From Alphaproteobacteria bacterium (GTDB taxonomy: Bacteria > Pseudomonadota > Alphaproteobacteria > Micropepsales > Micropepsaceae), in assembly GCA_947473475.1 (NCBI GenBank), contig CANJBZ010000023.1, forward strand, positions 1 to 64,000: DNA of 64,000 nt, written 5' to 3'. A model generated the notes under the pieces. It saw only the letters and a program-made list of their open reading frames with translations. It searched no databases and was not told where the DNA came from. Below are positions 34,585-49,172 of the stretch, piece after piece (within the stretch, counting starts at the first letter, position 1; each line of letters starts with the position of its first letter). The translations under genes and the position numbers were made by a program.

Positions 34585-34848
34585 ATGACGCCCGCCGAGA
34601 CTTTGGATTTTGCCCGCGAGTCCATTTACCTGCTGATCACCATCGCAGCGCCGTCCATGATGACAGCGTTGATTGTGGGTGTGGTAATCGGCCTGTTCCA
34701 GGCGCTGACGCAGATTCAGGAACAGACGCTGGTCTTCGTGCCGAAGATATTGGCGATCTTCGTCGTGCTGCTGTTTGCGCTGCCTTTCGCCGGCGCCGCC
34801 ATGGCGACCTACATGGACAATGTCGCGGCGCGAATCGCGCAGCCATAA
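34585..34848 (+). CDS. fliQ: Flagellar export gate protein FliQ
   Basis: An 87-residue protein with two membrane hairpin helices and the FliQ motifs SIYLLITIAAPSMMTALIVGVVIGLFQALTQIQEQTL and FVPKILAIFVVLL. Four copies surround FliP in the export gate. It lies 9 bp after fliE and 10 bp before fliR. Confidence 0.96.
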   Translation: MTPAETLDFARESIYLLITIAAPSMMTALIVGVVIGLFQALTQIQEQTLVFVPKILAIFVVLLFALPFAGAAMATYMDNVAARIAQP

Positions 34849-34858
34849 CGGAACGCGC

Positions 34859-35623
34859 ATGACAATCATCCTGCCGCCATTGCAAGGCGTGGTGCTGGTG
34901 TACCTGCTGACGTTTGCGCGCGCAGGCGCCATGATCATGCTGATGCCGGTGATCGGCGATGCGGGTGTCCCGGCGCGGGTAAGATTGTCTTTCGCGCTCG
35001 CGGTTTCCGCGGCCCTCGTCGCTACGACCAGCCGGTATTATCCGTCAGTCGCCCCGCCGCCGATAGAACTCGCCGCGATGATTGTACGCGAAGCGACGGC
35101 CGGCGTTCTCGTCGGCACAATGGCGCGGCTCATCATGAGCACGCTGGAGGTCGCCGGCAGTCTCATCGCAATACATACCGGACTTGCCTTCGCAACGACG
35201 ATCGATCCGGGCCAGGGCGTTCAGAGCGCGATCATCTCTACATTTCTGTCGCTGGTAGGTGCGCTGCTGGTTTTCGAAACAGGCCTGCATCATCTGGCGA
35301 TCGGCGCTATCGCGGGAAGTTATAGCCTGCTGCCGCCAGACCGGCTCATGCCGGCCGGGGATATGGCGGAGATGGCGTTGACGCTCGTCTCGGGCTCGTT
35401 TGCGCTCGGGCTGCAATTGTCCGCGCCCTTCATGGTTTTCGGGCTGTTGGTCTATGTAACACTCGGCGTGCTGTCGCGCCTGATGCCGCAATTGCAGGTG
35501 TTTTTTCTCGCGATGCCGATCAACATCATGGCCGGCTTCGTGCTGCTGATGATGTTCCTGGGCGTCATCATGACGGCGTTCCTTGAATTCTTCGCCACGC
35601 AGATGCGCGTCTTCGGAGCATAG
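34859..35623 (+). CDS. fliR: Flagellar export gate protein FliR
   Basis: A 254-residue protein with five to six membrane helices. Typical FliR sequences are LLTFARAGAMIMLMPVIGDAGVPARVRLSFALAVS and the C-terminal PQLQVFFLAMPINIMAGFVLLMMFL. It closes the FliP5-FliR1 ring of the export gate. ATG 34859 gives the family N-terminus; a longer frame from 34775 overlaps fliQ. It is followed by flhB after 6 bp. Confidence 0.95.
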   Translation: MTIILPPLQGVVLVYLLTFARAGAMIMLMPVIGDAGVPARVRLSFALAVSAALVATTSRYYPSVAPPPIELAAMIVREATAGVLVGTMARLIMSTLEVAGSLIAIHTGLAFATTIDPGQGVQSAIISTFLSLVGALLVFETGLHHLAIGAIAGSYSLLPPDRLMPAGDMAEMALTLVSGSFALGLQLSAPFMVFGLLVYVTLGVLSRLMPQLQVFFLAMPINIMAGFVLLMMFLGVIMTAFLEFFATQMRVFGA

Positions 35624-35629
35624 CGGGCG

Positions 35630-36712
35630 ATGGCCGAAGGACATGACGACGCAGAACGCACCGAAGAACCGACACAAAAACGCTTGGATGACGCGCTTAA
35701 AAAGGGCGACGTCATCAAGAGTATGGAAGTGGCGGCCTTCGCGATGCTGGCCGGCGGCACGCTGGCGCTGGCCATGTTCGCGCAATCGGCCGCGCGCGAT
35801 TTCACCCGCACGTTCACGGTCTTCCTCGCCGATTCGTCCGCCTTCCAGCTGGATGCGGGCGGTGCGGTGCTGCTGATGAAGAAATGCGTTTTCGCGTTTT
35901 TTGCCCTGGTCGGTCCGGCGGCGGGATTGCTGATGGTGACCGCCGTGGGCGGCCATTTGCTGCAGCACCGGCCCTTTATTTCGACCGAAAAGATCAAGCC
36001 TAACTTTTCGAAAATTTCGCCGATAGCGGGCTTCAAAAAGCTCTTCGGCATCGATGCGATCGTCAATCTCATCAAGGGCGTCGCCAAAATTATTCTGGTC
36101 GGCGCCGCGGCCTTCCTGGCGGTTTGGCCCGAACGGGGCCGTCTGGAGTCGTCGCTCGATATGGACGCGACCAGCGTTGCCATGATGTCCATGACGTTGA
36201 TCGGCAAGGTGCTGATTGCCGCTTTGATCGTGCTCGCCCTGATTGCGGTGCTTGATTATGTCTATCAGCGCCAAAAGTTTATGGCGCGGCACCGCATGTC
36301 GCGTCAGGAGTTGAAGGACGAAGTCAAACAGAGCGAAGGCGACCCGCACGTCAAGGCGCGCATCCGGCAGATTCGCATGGAACGCTCGCGCAGGCGCATG
36401 ATCGCCGCGGTTCCCGAAGCCAGCGTGGTGATCATGAACCCGACCCACTATGCCGTCGCGCTGAAGTATGAATCGGGCAAAACCGCTGCGCCCATCTGCG
36501 TTGCCAAAGGCATGGATCATCTGGCGCTGACCATTCGTAAGGTCGCCGAAGAACATGGCGTCCCGGTGGTGGAGAGCCCGCCGCTGGCGCGCGCGCTTTA
36601 TGCCGCGGTCGAGCTTGATGAAGAGATTCCGCCCGAACATTACAAAGCCGTGGCCCAGATCATCGGCTACGTTATGCGGGTGGCAAAGAAGAACGGCTTC
36701 TGGCGCAATTGA
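35630..36712 (+). CDS. flhB: Flagellar export switch protein FlhB
   Basis: A 360-residue protein with a basic cytoplasmic start (EEPTQKRLDDALKKGDVIKS), four membrane helices (about 35-55, 85-110, 145-165, 185-210) and a cytoplasmic FlhB-C domain with the autocleavage motif NPTH at N270-H273. Self-cleavage between N270 and P271 switches export from rod/hook to filament substrates. The cckA reading frame begins at or just after its stop. Confidence 0.97.
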   Translation: MAEGHDDAERTEEPTQKRLDDALKKGDVIKSMEVAAFAMLAGGTLALAMFAQSAARDFTRTFTVFLADSSAFQLDAGGAVLLMKKCVFAFFALVGPAAGLLMVTAVGGHLLQHRPFISTEKIKPNFSKISPIAGFKKLFGIDAIVNLIKGVAKIILVGAAAFLAVWPERGRLESSLDMDATSVAMMSMTLIGKVLIAALIVLALIAVLDYVYQRQKFMARHRMSRQELKDEVKQSEGDPHVKARIRQIRMERSRRRMIAAVPEASVVIMNPTHYAVALKYESGKTAAPICVAKGMDHLALTIRKVAEEHGVPVVESPPLARALYAAVELDEEIPPEHYKAVAQIIGYVMRVAKKNGFWRN

Positions 36713-36738
36713 GAGGGCGACAGCATGAGGACGCTAAA

Positions 36739-38904
36739 TTGACCGAGGTGGCAGTCTTACTCAGCCGCAGCTTCTCGCCGCAGGAGGCGGGGGGATCGTC
36801 GCGCTTGGCCGCGCTGATGTTTTTCGTGCTCGCTGTCATTGGCTCGGTTGTGGTTTTGCTTGCGCCCGATACGGCGCAATGGGCGGGCGTCATCATGCTG
36901 GGCTTGCTTGCGATTGGGGGAAGCCTGCTGCTGATCGCCGCCTGGCCCCGGCAGGCGCCCGAAATCGAAGACGCCCGGCGCGCGGCTGCGGCCGCTGCCT
37001 CCTCCAATATGGCGTGGGCGGTCACCGCGCGCGATGGGTCTGTGCTGGATTGCAACGTGGCCTACCGGTTCCTGGCCGGCGCCGGTGATGGCGAACCGCC
37101 CGCGCCGCCACAATTGGCGTTTCCGGGCGAAGGGCCGGCCGGAGCGCTGTACCGGCTGGTCCGTGCCGCCAATGAAGGACGCATGCGGGAAGAGCATTTC
37201 GAAACCGATGCCGGTCAGAAGCTGACCGCGGCGGTTCGGCCGCTGCGCGTGGGCGAAACGGCATGGTGGTTTACGCCGCGGCTTCCGGAAGCCGCTCCAC
37301 CCAAAGGCAGCATCGTCGAGAAGAAAAATACCTCACCCCTCATCCGGGTGTCCGACTTCTTCCGGAATGCGCCCATGGGTGTGGCGGTCACCTGTGGCGA
37401 TGGCGTCCTCGTGGAAGCCAATAGTGTGTTCGCGACGTTCTTTGCTCTGGGCGCGAATAGCGCAGGCGCGCGGCTCGACGCCTTGATCCGCGAGGAAGAG
37501 CGCGCCGGTGCGTTGGAGTTGATTGCCAAGGCGGCGGCCGGCGATGTCAGCCGTGCTCCCGTTGAAATACGCCTTTCCTGCAGCCCGAAATCGTTGCCGC
37601 TCACCGCGCAACTCTTTGCCAGCCCCTTTATGCCTGGGCCGGAAGGCGAGGCGCGGGCGATTTTGTACATTGTGGACAACTCCGAGCAGAAGGCTCTGGA
37701 GATGCAATTCGCGCAGGGCCAGAAGATGCAGGCGATCGGCCAACTGGCCGGGGGCGTCGCGCACGACTTCAACAATCTGCTGCAGGCCATCATGGGCAAT
37801 TGCGATCTTTTGCTCATGCGCCATCCGGCGGGCGATCCGTCGTTTCCGGAGATCAATGAGGTTCGCCAGAATTCCGTGCGTGCGGCGGGGCTGGTGCGGC
37901 AATTGCTGGCGTTCTCGCGCCAACAGACCTTACAGCCCAAGGTGATTTCACTATCGGATACTCTAACCGAGTTGATGTTGCTGCTCCGGCGTCTGGTCGG
38001 CGAACATATTCAGCTGAAGATCGAGCACCAGCCCGATTTGTGGACGGTCAAAGCCGACGAAGGCCAGCTGTCCAATGTCGTAATGAATTTGGTCGTCAAC
38101 GCGCGCGACGCCATGCCGCCGGAAGGTGGGGTGGTGACGATCCGTACCGCCAATGTGACGTTTGCGACACCGCAGCCGATCGGGCTCGGCCACATGCCCG
38201 CCGGCGATTATGTGCGGGTGGAAATCAACGACACCGGGGCGGGCATTTCCAAGGAAAACCTTGGCAAAGTTTTCGAGCCCTTTTTCACCACCAAGCCGGT
38301 GGGCCAGGGCACGGGTCTGGGTCTGGCCACGGTTTACGGCATCGTCAAACAGACGGGCGGCTTCATCACGGTGGACAGCGAAGTCAGCCGGGGTACGGCG
38401 TTCCATGTCTATTTGCCGCGCCATGCCGCGCTTCCGGGCGCGGTGGAACCCGTGGAAGAAGTGGAAAAAAGCGGGCTGCGGGATGTCACCGGCCAGGACA
38501 CGGTTCTTCTCGTCGAGGATGAGGACGCGGTGCGCAGCTTTGCGGCGCGTGCGCTACGCTTGCGCGGTTACACGGTGCTGGAAGCGTCCGGCGGCGAAGC
38601 GGCGCTCGATATTGTGCGCAGCCGCGCCGAATCGATCGATTTGCTGATCACCGACGTGGTGATGCCCAACATGGACGGACCGACGCTGGTGCGCGCCGCG
38701 CGTCCGCTGCGCCCCGAAATGCGAATCATCTTCATGTCCGGCTATGCGGAAGACGCGTTCCGCCGGAACGAGGAAAACGCCGAGAACCTTCATTTCCTGC
38801 CCAAGCCGTTTGGGCTGAAACAGCTCGTGGCCAAGGTAAAAGAGGTCCTGCAAGGCGGCGAGCCGCAGCGCGGGCGTTCTACAGGGCCCGACGCGGGCGC
38901 CTGA
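36739..38904 (+). CDS. cckA: Cell-cycle hybrid histidine kinase CckA
   Basis: About 721 residues with two N-terminal membrane helices (near 22-45 and 50-70), two PAS-like domains (about 90-170 and 205-320), a HisKA domain with phospho-acceptor H342 in [18 protein letters not shown], an HATPase domain ([40 protein letters not shown]) and a C-terminal receiver with D639 in [13 protein letters not shown]. The HDFNN H-box and domain order are those of CckA, which phosphorylates ChpT and through it CtrA and CpdR. No ATG fits: TTG 36739 follows GAGG at 9 nt, and a TTG at 36709 overlapping flhB is the alternative. Its place at the end of a flagellar operon with CtrA boxes suggests a regulatory loop. 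Confidence 0.9.
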   Translation: MTEVAVLLSRSFSPQEAGGSSRLAALMFFVLAVIGSVVVLLAPDTAQWAGVIMLGLLAIGGSLLLIAAWPRQAPEIEDARRAAAAAASSNMAWAVTARDGSVLDCNVAYRFLAGAGDGEPPAPPQLAFPGEGPAGALYRLVRAANEGRMREEHFETDAGQKLTAAVRPLRVGETAWWFTPRLPEAAPPKGSIVEKKNTSPLIRVSDFFRNAPMGVAVTCGDGVLVEANSVFATFFALGANSAGARLDALIREEERAGALELIAKAAAGDVSRAPVEIRLSCSPKSLPLTAQLFASPFMPGPEGEARAILYIVDNSEQKALEMQFAQGQKMQAIGQLAGGVAHDFNNLLQAIMGNCDLLLMRHPAGDPSFPEINEVRQNSVRAAGLVRQLLAFSRQQTLQPKVISLSDTLTELMLLLRRLVGEHIQLKIEHQPDLWTVKADEGQLSNVVMNLVVNARDAMPPEGGVVTIRTANVTFATPQPIGLGHMPAGDYVRVEINDTGAGISKENLGKVFEPFFTTKPVGQGTGLGLATVYGIVKQTGGFITVDSEVSRGTAFHVYLPRHAALPGAVEPVEEVEKSGLRDVTGQDTVLLVEDEDAVRSFAARALRLRGYTVLEASGGEAALDIVRSRAESIDLLITDVVMPNMDGPTLVRAARPLRPEMRIIFMSGYAEDAFRRNEENAENLHFLPKPFGLKQLVAKVKEVLQGGEPQRGRSTGPDAGA

Positions 38905-38966
38905 TCGGGAACATCAAAAGAACACGCAAGGAAATTGTTATTTGTAGCAGTATGTTACAAAGCCGC

Positions 38967-38994
38967 TTGCCAATGAGAACAAATCATGTACATT
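38967..38994 (+). promoter_or_regulatory. recA promoter with embedded SOS-like box
   Basis: -35 TTGCCA (38967-38972), 16-bp spacer, -10 TACATT (38989-38994). The spacer holds GAAC-AAATCAT-GTAC (38977-38991), seven of eight bases of the alphaproteobacterial LexA box GAAC-N7-GAAC, placed so that LexA would block both elements. The recA start is 68 bp downstream. Confidence 0.65.
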
Positions 38995-39061
38995 TCGGCT
39001 GTGGATCGGTCGGTGGCGGCCCTTCGCATTTCTTAGGCGCTGTGAAATAAGGGAGCGGGAT

Positions 39062-40138
39062 ATGACACAGGCGGTTCTTCGCGTCGTGGCTAAAGAGGAA
39101 AACACCGAGAAGAAGCGCGCGCTCGAAGCGGCGCTTTCCCAGATCGACCGGGCGTTCGGCAAGGGCTCGGTGATGAAGCTGGGCCAGCGCGAGAAGGCGG
39201 TCGACACCGATGTTGTGTCCACCGGTTCTCTGGGGCTGGATATCGCGCTTGGCATTGGCGGTCTGCCGCGGGGCCGGGTGATCGAAGTGTACGGGCCGGA
39301 ATCCTCAGGAAAAACGACGCTGGCTCTCCATGCGGTCGCTGAGATCCAGAAAAAGGGCGGTGTTGCCGCCTATGTGGACGCGGAACATGCCCTCGATCCG
39401 GGCTATGCGCGCAAACTTGGCGTCGATATCGACGAGTTGCTGATTTCCCAGCCCGACACCGGCGAGCAGGCGCTTGAAATCACCGATACGCTGGTGCGCT
39501 CGGGCGGTGTGGACATTGTGGTGATCGATTCGGTTGCCGCGCTCACGCCAAAGGCCGAGCTTGAAGGCGAAATGGGCGATCAGCTTCCGGGCTTGCAGGC
39601 GCGGCTGATGAGTCAGGCCCTGCGCAAGCTCACCGGCTCGATTTCCAAATCCAACACCATCGTCCTCTTCATCAATCAGATTCGCATGAAGATCGGCGTC
39701 ATGTTCGGGAACCCGGAAACGACGACGGGCGGCAATGCCCTGAAATTCTACGCCAGTGTGCGCCTCGATATTCGCCGCATCGGCGCGATCAAGGACAAGG
39801 ACGAGGTCGTCGGCAATCAGACCCGCGTCAAAGTCGTGAAGAACAAGGTCGCCCCGCCCTTCCGGCAGGTGGAATTCGACATCATGTACGGTCGCGGCAT
39901 TTCCAAGTCGGGTGAACTGCTCGATCTGGGGTCCAAGGCCGGGATCGTCGAAAAGTCTGGTTCCTGGTTCTCCTATGAGGGGCAGCGCATCGGGCAAGGG
40001 CGCGAGAACGCCAAGCAATATCTGGAAGCCAACCCTGACGTGGCAGACGCCATCGAAGCGGCTATCCGAGCCAATGCGGGCCTGCTGTCGGCCGGTCTTA
40101 CATCCGGCGAAGACGCGGCGGCTGCCTCGGACGAGTAA
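39062..40138 (+). CDS. recA: Recombinase RecA
   Basis: A 358-residue RecA with Walker A GPESSGKT at residues 78-85, the [11 protein letters not shown] Walker B strand, loop L2 around [27 protein letters not shown] and the C-terminal acidic tail. It drives homologous recombination and LexA self-cleavage. AGGGAG precedes the ATG. An SOS-like box lies in the promoter and a strong terminator follows. Confidence 0.99.
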   Translation: MTQAVLRVVAKEENTEKKRALEAALSQIDRAFGKGSVMKLGQREKAVDTDVVSTGSLGLDIALGIGGLPRGRVIEVYGPESSGKTTLALHAVAEIQKKGGVAAYVDAEHALDPGYARKLGVDIDELLISQPDTGEQALEITDTLVRSGGVDIVVIDSVAALTPKAELEGEMGDQLPGLQARLMSQALRKLTGSISKSNTIVLFINQIRMKIGVMFGNPETTTGGNALKFYASVRLDIRRIGAIKDKDEVVGNQTRVKVVKNKVAPPFRQVEFDIMYGRGISKSGELLDLGSKAGIVEKSGSWFSYEGQRIGQGRENAKQYLEANPDVADAIEAAIRANAGLLSAGLTSGEDAAAASDE

Positions 40139-40167
40139 CCGTTCCCCTCGGCAAGGAACGGCTCCCG

Positions 40168-40206
40168 GAAGGCGCTCTCGGCAACGAGAGCGCCTTCTGC
40201 TTTTTT
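40168..40206 (+). terminator. Rho-independent terminator of recA
   Basis: Perfect 13-bp stem GAAGGCGCTCTCG/CGAGAGCGCCTTC with a GCAA tetraloop, then TGC and six T residues, 30 bp past the recA stop. Confidence 0.93.
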
Positions 40207-40252
40207 CCTTCCCCGCTGCGCAGGCGGGGCTATCGCACATGGAATTATATTA

Positions 40253-40397
40253 CCTCCCCCTGGTGGGGAGGTCGAAATGCAGAAGCGGCGTCAGCCGCGA
40301 GGCATTTCGGGTGGGGGGATTGCCAGCGGACAGGCTCCCCCCACCCGAAATTGCTCGCGAAGGCGCGATCAATTTCGGCCTCCCCACCAGGGGGAGG
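40253..40397. repeat. 145-bp nested palindromic element between recA and alaS
   Basis: Perfect 19-bp terminal inverted repeats (CCTCCCCCTGGTGGGGAGG and its complement) enclose a second perfect 15-bp inverted pair (ATTTCGGGTGGGGGG/CCCCCCACCCGAAAT). There is no reading frame. It has the form of a miniature inverted-repeat element or an intergenic palindromic repeat. It lies after the recA terminator and about 140 bp before alaS. Confidence 0.8.
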
Positions 40398-40503
40398 CGA
40401 TGACATGCGTTACCTTCCGCCTGACGGCGCGTCGACAATGCCGAATGGACTTCCCCCGAGTTAACAGGGCCACGTCCTCGGTTTTTGAAACGTCCGTCCC
40501 ATT

Positions 40504-40532
40504 TTGCAGATCGGAAAATCGGCTGCTATTAG
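40504..40532 (+). promoter_or_regulatory. alaS promoter, predicted leaderless transcript
   Basis: -35 TTGCAG (40504-40509), 17-bp spacer, -10 TATTAG (40527-40532), then GGTTGC and the alaS ATG at 40539. A start 7 nt past the -10 falls on the A of the ATG, and no Shine-Dalgarno is present. Confidence 0.55.
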
Positions 40533-40538
40533 GGTTGC

Positions 40539-43205
<2,667 letters not shown>

Positions 43206-43210
43206 AGGAA

Positions 43211-43756
43211 GTGCGTGTCCGTCCAATCATAGACTGGAAGGAAGAGTTCAGAGCTAGGCTGGTAGAACAGAAAAAGGCTGCGGTTCAAGCTCACGCAGAA
43301 TGGTCTCGCCGTTGGTTTCTATCTCTTGCGTTGGGAAATGGCGCAGGGATCGGTGGTGTGGGGGCCGCACTTCTCAACGGGCGCGCAACCCAAGACGCCA
43401 CCTTGCTAATGCTACTTCCTTCCATTTGGGCATTCGCCGTAGGTCTAATAGCCGGCGCACTCATCCCCTTCTGTTGGGCGAAAAGCGTCGAGCACGTCGG
43501 ACAATGGGCACATGTCAAAGAGGCTGAACTCGATGCAGATGGCCCGACGTCAATCTACTATGCGGACGATGATGGAGAGTTGAGCTCTGAAGTCCTCAGA
43601 GACCTTGAGAAGCACCAAGACGGTTGGCTTTGGTGGCGCTCCACCTGTCAGAAAATCGCAGTGATAGCGTTTTTAATCGGCCTATTCTGGCCGTTGGTTT
43701 TCATAACTGCGGCAGCGGTATGGAAATTTGGCCAGGAATCTGGAGTTACAGCCTAA
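43211..43756 (+). CDS. Small membrane protein of unknown function
   Basis: About 181 residues with three hydrophobic segments (near 36-58, 66-90 and 146-172) and a charged acidic loop (about 100-140) between the second and third; no family is recognised. The GTG start at 43211 sits almost on top of AAAGGAA, closer than normal, so the true start is unclear. It is 5 bp from alaS and could be read through from it. The stretch is visibly less GC-rich than its neighbours with more AT-ending codons, which suggests later acquisition. Confidence 0.6.
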   Translation: MRVRPIIDWKEEFRARLVEQKKAAVQAHAEWSRRWFLSLALGNGAGIGGVGAALLNGRATQDATLLMLLPSIWAFAVGLIAGALIPFCWAKSVEHVGQWAHVKEAELDADGPTSIYYADDDGELSSEVLRDLEKHQDGWLWWRSTCQKIAVIAFLIGLFWPLVFITAAAVWKFGQESGVTA

Positions 43757-43897
43757 GAGAAGCTATCCAAGTGTGCAGAGTACGCCAATTGTTCCTCGGA
43801 ATCGCTCGGTCTGCTCGAGTGTTTTTGTGTTGCCTACTTCTCTTCTAACAACGTCCGGAGATCATTGAGAGAAAAGGTTGTATTGCAGTTGGCCCTT

Positions 43898-43931
43898 GAA
43901 GGCGATTACGACATCGCCTTCTTTAGGTTTT
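43898..43931 (+). terminator. Hairpin overlapping the icd stop, possible terminator for the rightward gene
   Basis: GAAGGCGAT/ATCGCCTTC (9-bp stem, 6-nt loop) followed on the plus strand by TTTAGGTTTT. It overlaps the last codons of icd, which is convergent. The T-run is broken, so the call is weak. Confidence 0.4.
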
Positions 43932-45117
43932 CGTCGATTTTGTCGAGGAAGCCTTCCGTTGACAGCGACTTTGTTTCCGGGCCGATCAGCAGCGCCAAGT
44001 CCTTGGTCATGAAACCGGACTCGACAGTGTCGATGCACACCTTTTCCAGACTGGTCGCGAAGTGCGTGAGGTCCGCATTGCCGTCCAGTTTGGCGCGATG
44101 CAAAAGCCCGCGCGTCCAGGCGAAGATCGTCGCCATCGAATTGGTTGAGGTCTGCAGGCCCTTCTGATGTTGCCGGTAGTGGCGCGTCACCGTGCCGTGC
44201 GCGGCTTCCGTTTCAACGGTGTTGCCGTCGGGCGTCATCAGCACGCTGGTCATCAGGCCAAGCGAGCCAAAGCCTTGCGCCACCGTGTCGGACTGCACGT
44301 CGCCGTCGTAGTTTTTACACGCCCAGACATAACCGCCGCTCCACTTCAGTGAGGAGGCAACCATGTCGTCGATCAGGCGGTGCTCATAGGTGATGCCCGC
44401 CGCTTTGAACTTGCCGGCGAATTCCTCGTCGAACACTTTCTGGAATAGGTCCTTGAAGCGTCCGTCATAGGCTTTGATGATCGTGTTCTTGGTCGACAGA
44501 TACAGCGGATAATTGCGGCCCAGCGCGTAGTTCATGGAGGCGCGGGCGAAGTCGATGATCGACTCATCCAGATTGTACATCGTCATGGCGATGCCGCTGG
44601 CCTTAAAGTCGAACACGTCCTTCTCAATCTTCTTGCCGTCCTTGCCGGTCCAGGTGACCGTCAGCTTGCCGGGGCCCGGCACTAGAAAATCCACGGCGCG
44701 ATACATATCGCCATAGGCATGGCGGCCGATGACGATAGGCTGCGTCCAATGCGGCACCAAACGCGGCACGTTTTTGCAGATGATGGGCTCGCGGAAAATC
44801 GTGCCGCCCAGCATTGTGCGGATCGTGCCGTTGGGCGACTTCCACATCTGCTTCAGATTGAATTCCTTCACGCGCTCTTCGTCGGGCGTAATGGTTGCGC
44901 ATTTCACGCCGACGCCATGGCGCTTGATCGCGTCGGCTGCATCGATGGTGACCTTGTCGTTGGTCGCATCGCGGTGTTCGACGGAGAGGTCGTAATATTC
45001 GAGGTCGACGTCGAGATAGGGAAGAATGAGTTTCTTCTTGATCAAATCCCAGATAATGCGGGTCATCTCATCGCCGTCGATTTCGACGACAGGATTTGCG
45101 ACCTTTATTTTCGCCAT
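43906..45117 (-). CDS. icd: NADP-dependent isocitrate dehydrogenase, dimeric type
   Basis: A 403-residue dimeric isocitrate dehydrogenase of the eukaryote-like subfamily ([65 protein letters not shown]). It makes 2-oxoglutarate and NADPH in the TCA cycle. ATG 45117 gives the family start; a longer frame would run back through its promoter. It lies downstream of a second, unrelated isocitrate dehydrogenase and has its own promoter very like that of its neighbour. Confidence 0.96.
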   Translation of the reverse strand: MAKIKVANPVVEIDGDEMTRIIWDLIKKKLILPYLDVDLEYYDLSVEHRDATNDKVTIDAADAIKRHGVGVKCATITPDEERVKEFNLKQMWKSPNGTIRTMLGGTIFREPIICKNVPRLVPHWTQPIVIGRHAYGDMYRAVDFLVPGPGKLTVTWTGKDGKKIEKDVFDFKASGIAMTMYNLDESIIDFARASMNYALGRNYPLYLSTKNTIIKAYDGRFKDLFQKVFDEEFAGKFKAAGITYEHRLIDDMVASSLKWSGGYVWACKNYDGDVQSDTVAQGFGSLGLMTSVLMTPDGNTVETEAAHGTVTRHYRQHQKGLQTSTNSMATIFAWTRGLLHRAKLDGNADLTHFATSLEKVCIDTVESGFMTKDLALLIGPETKSLSTEGFLDKIDENLKKAMS

Positions 45118-45151
45118 GAATGCGTCCTTCGGATGCGGGAAAGTGGGGCGT

Positions 45152-45180
45152 CTCTTACGATTGAACCCCATCCCCGTCAA
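45152..45180 (-). promoter_or_regulatory. icd promoter (dimeric enzyme)
   Basis: Minus strand TTGACG (45180-45175), 17-bp spacer, TAAGAG (45157-45152), followed by AC. The bases around both hexamers (TCCTTTGACG and TCAATCGTAAGAGAC) recur before the monomeric gene at 47548-47576. Confidence 0.6.
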
Positions 45181-45202
45181 AGGAATGGTTAGCGCGCATA
45201 CG

Positions 45203-45230
45203 AAAACGGGCGCTACGAGGCGCCCGTTTT
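45203..45230 (-). terminator. Terminator of the monomeric isocitrate dehydrogenase gene
   Basis: Stem AAAACGGGCGC/GCGCCCGTTTT, 11 bp with a 6-nt loop and T-runs on both strands, 23 bp past the stop at 45253. It separates the two dehydrogenase genes into separate transcripts. Confidence 0.85.
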
Positions 45231-45252
45231 GCGTTTCGGCGTGCCGCAAAAA

Positions 45253-47576
<2,324 letters not shown>

Positions 47577-47634
47577 AGGACCTCTAACACCACACCATTT
47601 GCCTCACCTGAGGCTCGGGCCTAGTAAGACGATC

Positions 47635-48399
47635 ATGCCCGCCTCCGTGATAACCCCCGCGATCATCCTGTCTGAGCCCCAGTTGGGGGAGAATATCGGC
47701 GCCTGCGCGCGGGCCATGGCCAATTTCGGCCTGTCCGATTTACGCTTGGTTAAGCCCCGCGATGGCTGGCCGAACCCAAAGGCGGAGGCGATGGCGGCGG
47801 GCGCGGCCAATTTGATTGCCTCCGCCAGCCTCCACGATACCGTCGCGGACGCCATCGGCCCGTTGCGCTTGGTCTTCGCCTCGACGGCGCGGGACCGCGC
47901 CATGGCCAAGCCCGTCCTCACCCCTGCCGAGGCGGCGCGGCGATTGCGGGAAGCCGCCCAGAACGGCATCGCAACGGCTGTGCTGTTCGGCAATGAGCGG
48001 TCCGGGCTCAACAATGACGAAGTGGCGCTGGCCGATTGCGTCATCACCATTCCCACCGATCCGGGCTTTTCCTCGCTCAATCTGGGCCAGGCGGTCCTTT
48101 TGATGGGCTATGAATGGTTCAAGTCGGGGGATGCCACCCCGTCCGCCCAGATCGACCATGGCGCCGCCTTGCCGGCAGCCCGCGAAGACCTGATCCGCCT
48201 GTTCGAGCACCTGGAGAGCGAGCTGGAAACCAGCGGTTTCCTGTGGCCGCCCGGCAACCGCCCTTCGATGGTTCACAACCTGCGCAATATATTGCATCGC
48301 GCCCAACTGACCGATCAGGAGGTCCGCACGCTCCGGGGCGTCATCGTGTCCCTGACGAAAGGCAAGCGCCGCGATCCCTGGCCGCCGAAGGACAGTTAA
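47635..48399 (+). CDS. trmJ: tRNA (cytidine/uridine-2'-O-)-methyltransferase TrmJ
   Basis: A 254-residue SpoU-family methyltransferase with a SAM knot (AIILSEPQLGENIGACARAMANFG; VLFGNERSGLNNDEVALAD; IPTDPGFSSLNLGQAVLLMGYEW) and a C-terminal extension ending in the TrmJ-specific RPSMVHNLRNILHRAQLTDQEVRTLRGVI. It methylates ribose 32 of tRNAs. ATG 47635 gives the family N-terminus. The rpsD promoter lies immediately after its stop. Confidence 0.93.
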   Translation: MPASVITPAIILSEPQLGENIGACARAMANFGLSDLRLVKPRDGWPNPKAEAMAAGAANLIASASLHDTVADAIGPLRLVFASTARDRAMAKPVLTPAEAARRLREAAQNGIATAVLFGNERSGLNNDEVALADCVITIPTDPGFSSLNLGQAVLLMGYEWFKSGDATPSAQIDHGAALPAAREDLIRLFEHLESELETSGFLWPPGNRPSMVHNLRNILHRAQLTDQEVRTLRGVIVSLTKGKRRDPWPPKDS

Positions 48400-48406
48400 G
48401 CGGCGT

Positions 48407-48434
48407 TTGACAGAGCAAGTTGCATGAGTATAGT
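48407..48434 (+). promoter_or_regulatory. rpsD promoter
   Basis: Consensus -35 TTGACA (48407-48412), 16-bp spacer beginning GAGCAAGTT, -10 TATAGT (48429-48434). Predicted start near 48441, giving a leader of about 55 nt. The GAGCAAGTT spacer is shared with the rplU promoter. Confidence 0.75.
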
Positions 48435-48494
48435 GCCCGGCCTTCCGCGGGGGCTCTCTCGCGGGCATCAAAATACGCGAGCAAAGCGAACCGC

Positions 48495-49112
48495 ATGACG
48501 AAGCGCACGACCAGCAAATACAAGCTCGACCGCCGCATGGGCGAGAACATCTGGGGCCGCAACAAGAGCCCCATCAACAAGCGGGCTTACGGTCCGGGCC
48601 AGCACGGTCAGCGCAAGTCGCGCAAGCTTTCCGACTATGGCACGCAGCTTCACGCCAAGCAGAAGCTCAAGGGCTATTACGGCAACATCACGGAGCGGCA
48701 GTTCCGCCGCTATTATGATGAAGCGGCCCGCAAAACCGGCGATACCGGCGAGCAGATGATCGGCCTGTTGGAGCGCCGTCTGGATGCGGTGATCTTCCGC
48801 TGCAAATTCGCGCCGACGCCGTTCGCCGCCCGCCAGCTCGTAAGCCATGGCCACGTCATGGTGAACGGCAAGCGCGTTACCATCCCGTCCTATCTCGTGA
48901 AGGAAGGCGAGCTCATCGAGCTCAAGTCCAAAGCGAAGGACATGGGTCTGGTGCTGGAATCGGTGAAGAGCCCGGAACGCGAAGTCCCCGATTACATCGA
49001 AGCCGACCACAACAAGATGACGGCGAAGTTCCTGCGCACGCCGAAGCTGGGTGATGTGCCCTATGCGGTGCAGATGCAGCCGAGCCTCGTGGTGGAATTC
49101 TACTCGCGTTAA
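48495..49112 (+). CDS. rpsD: 30S ribosomal protein uS4
   Basis: A 205-residue uS4 with the N-terminus [22 protein letters not shown] (no zinc Cys cluster), [19 protein letters not shown] and the S4 RNA-binding domain [34 protein letters not shown]. It nucleates 30S assembly. ATG 48495 is the family start; an upstream in-frame ATG lies inside the promoter. It stands alone, as is usual in alphaproteobacteria, with a strong terminator. Confidence 0.98.
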   Translation: MTKRTTSKYKLDRRMGENIWGRNKSPINKRAYGPGQHGQRKSRKLSDYGTQLHAKQKLKGYYGNITERQFRRYYDEAARKTGDTGEQMIGLLERRLDAVIFRCKFAPTPFAARQLVSHGHVMVNGKRVTIPSYLVKEGELIELKSKAKDMGLVLESVKSPEREVPDYIEADHNKMTAKFLRTPKLGDVPYAVQMQPSLVVEFYSR

Positions 49113-49140
49113 TTCGCGAAACCATCCACGCCAAATACAA

Positions 49141-49172
49141 AAGGCCGCAGGATCATCTCCTGCGGCCTTTTT
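49141..49172 (+). terminator. Rho-independent terminator of rpsD
   Basis: Perfect 12-bp stem AAGGCCGCAGGA/TCCTGCGGCCTT, 5-nt loop, T-run; 28 bp past the stop. Confidence 0.93.

Noticed and set aside
35045-36640. 531-codon minus-strand frame opposite fliR-flhB
   Set aside because: fliR and flhB are unmistakable, and the antisense product is His/Arg-rich without a fold.
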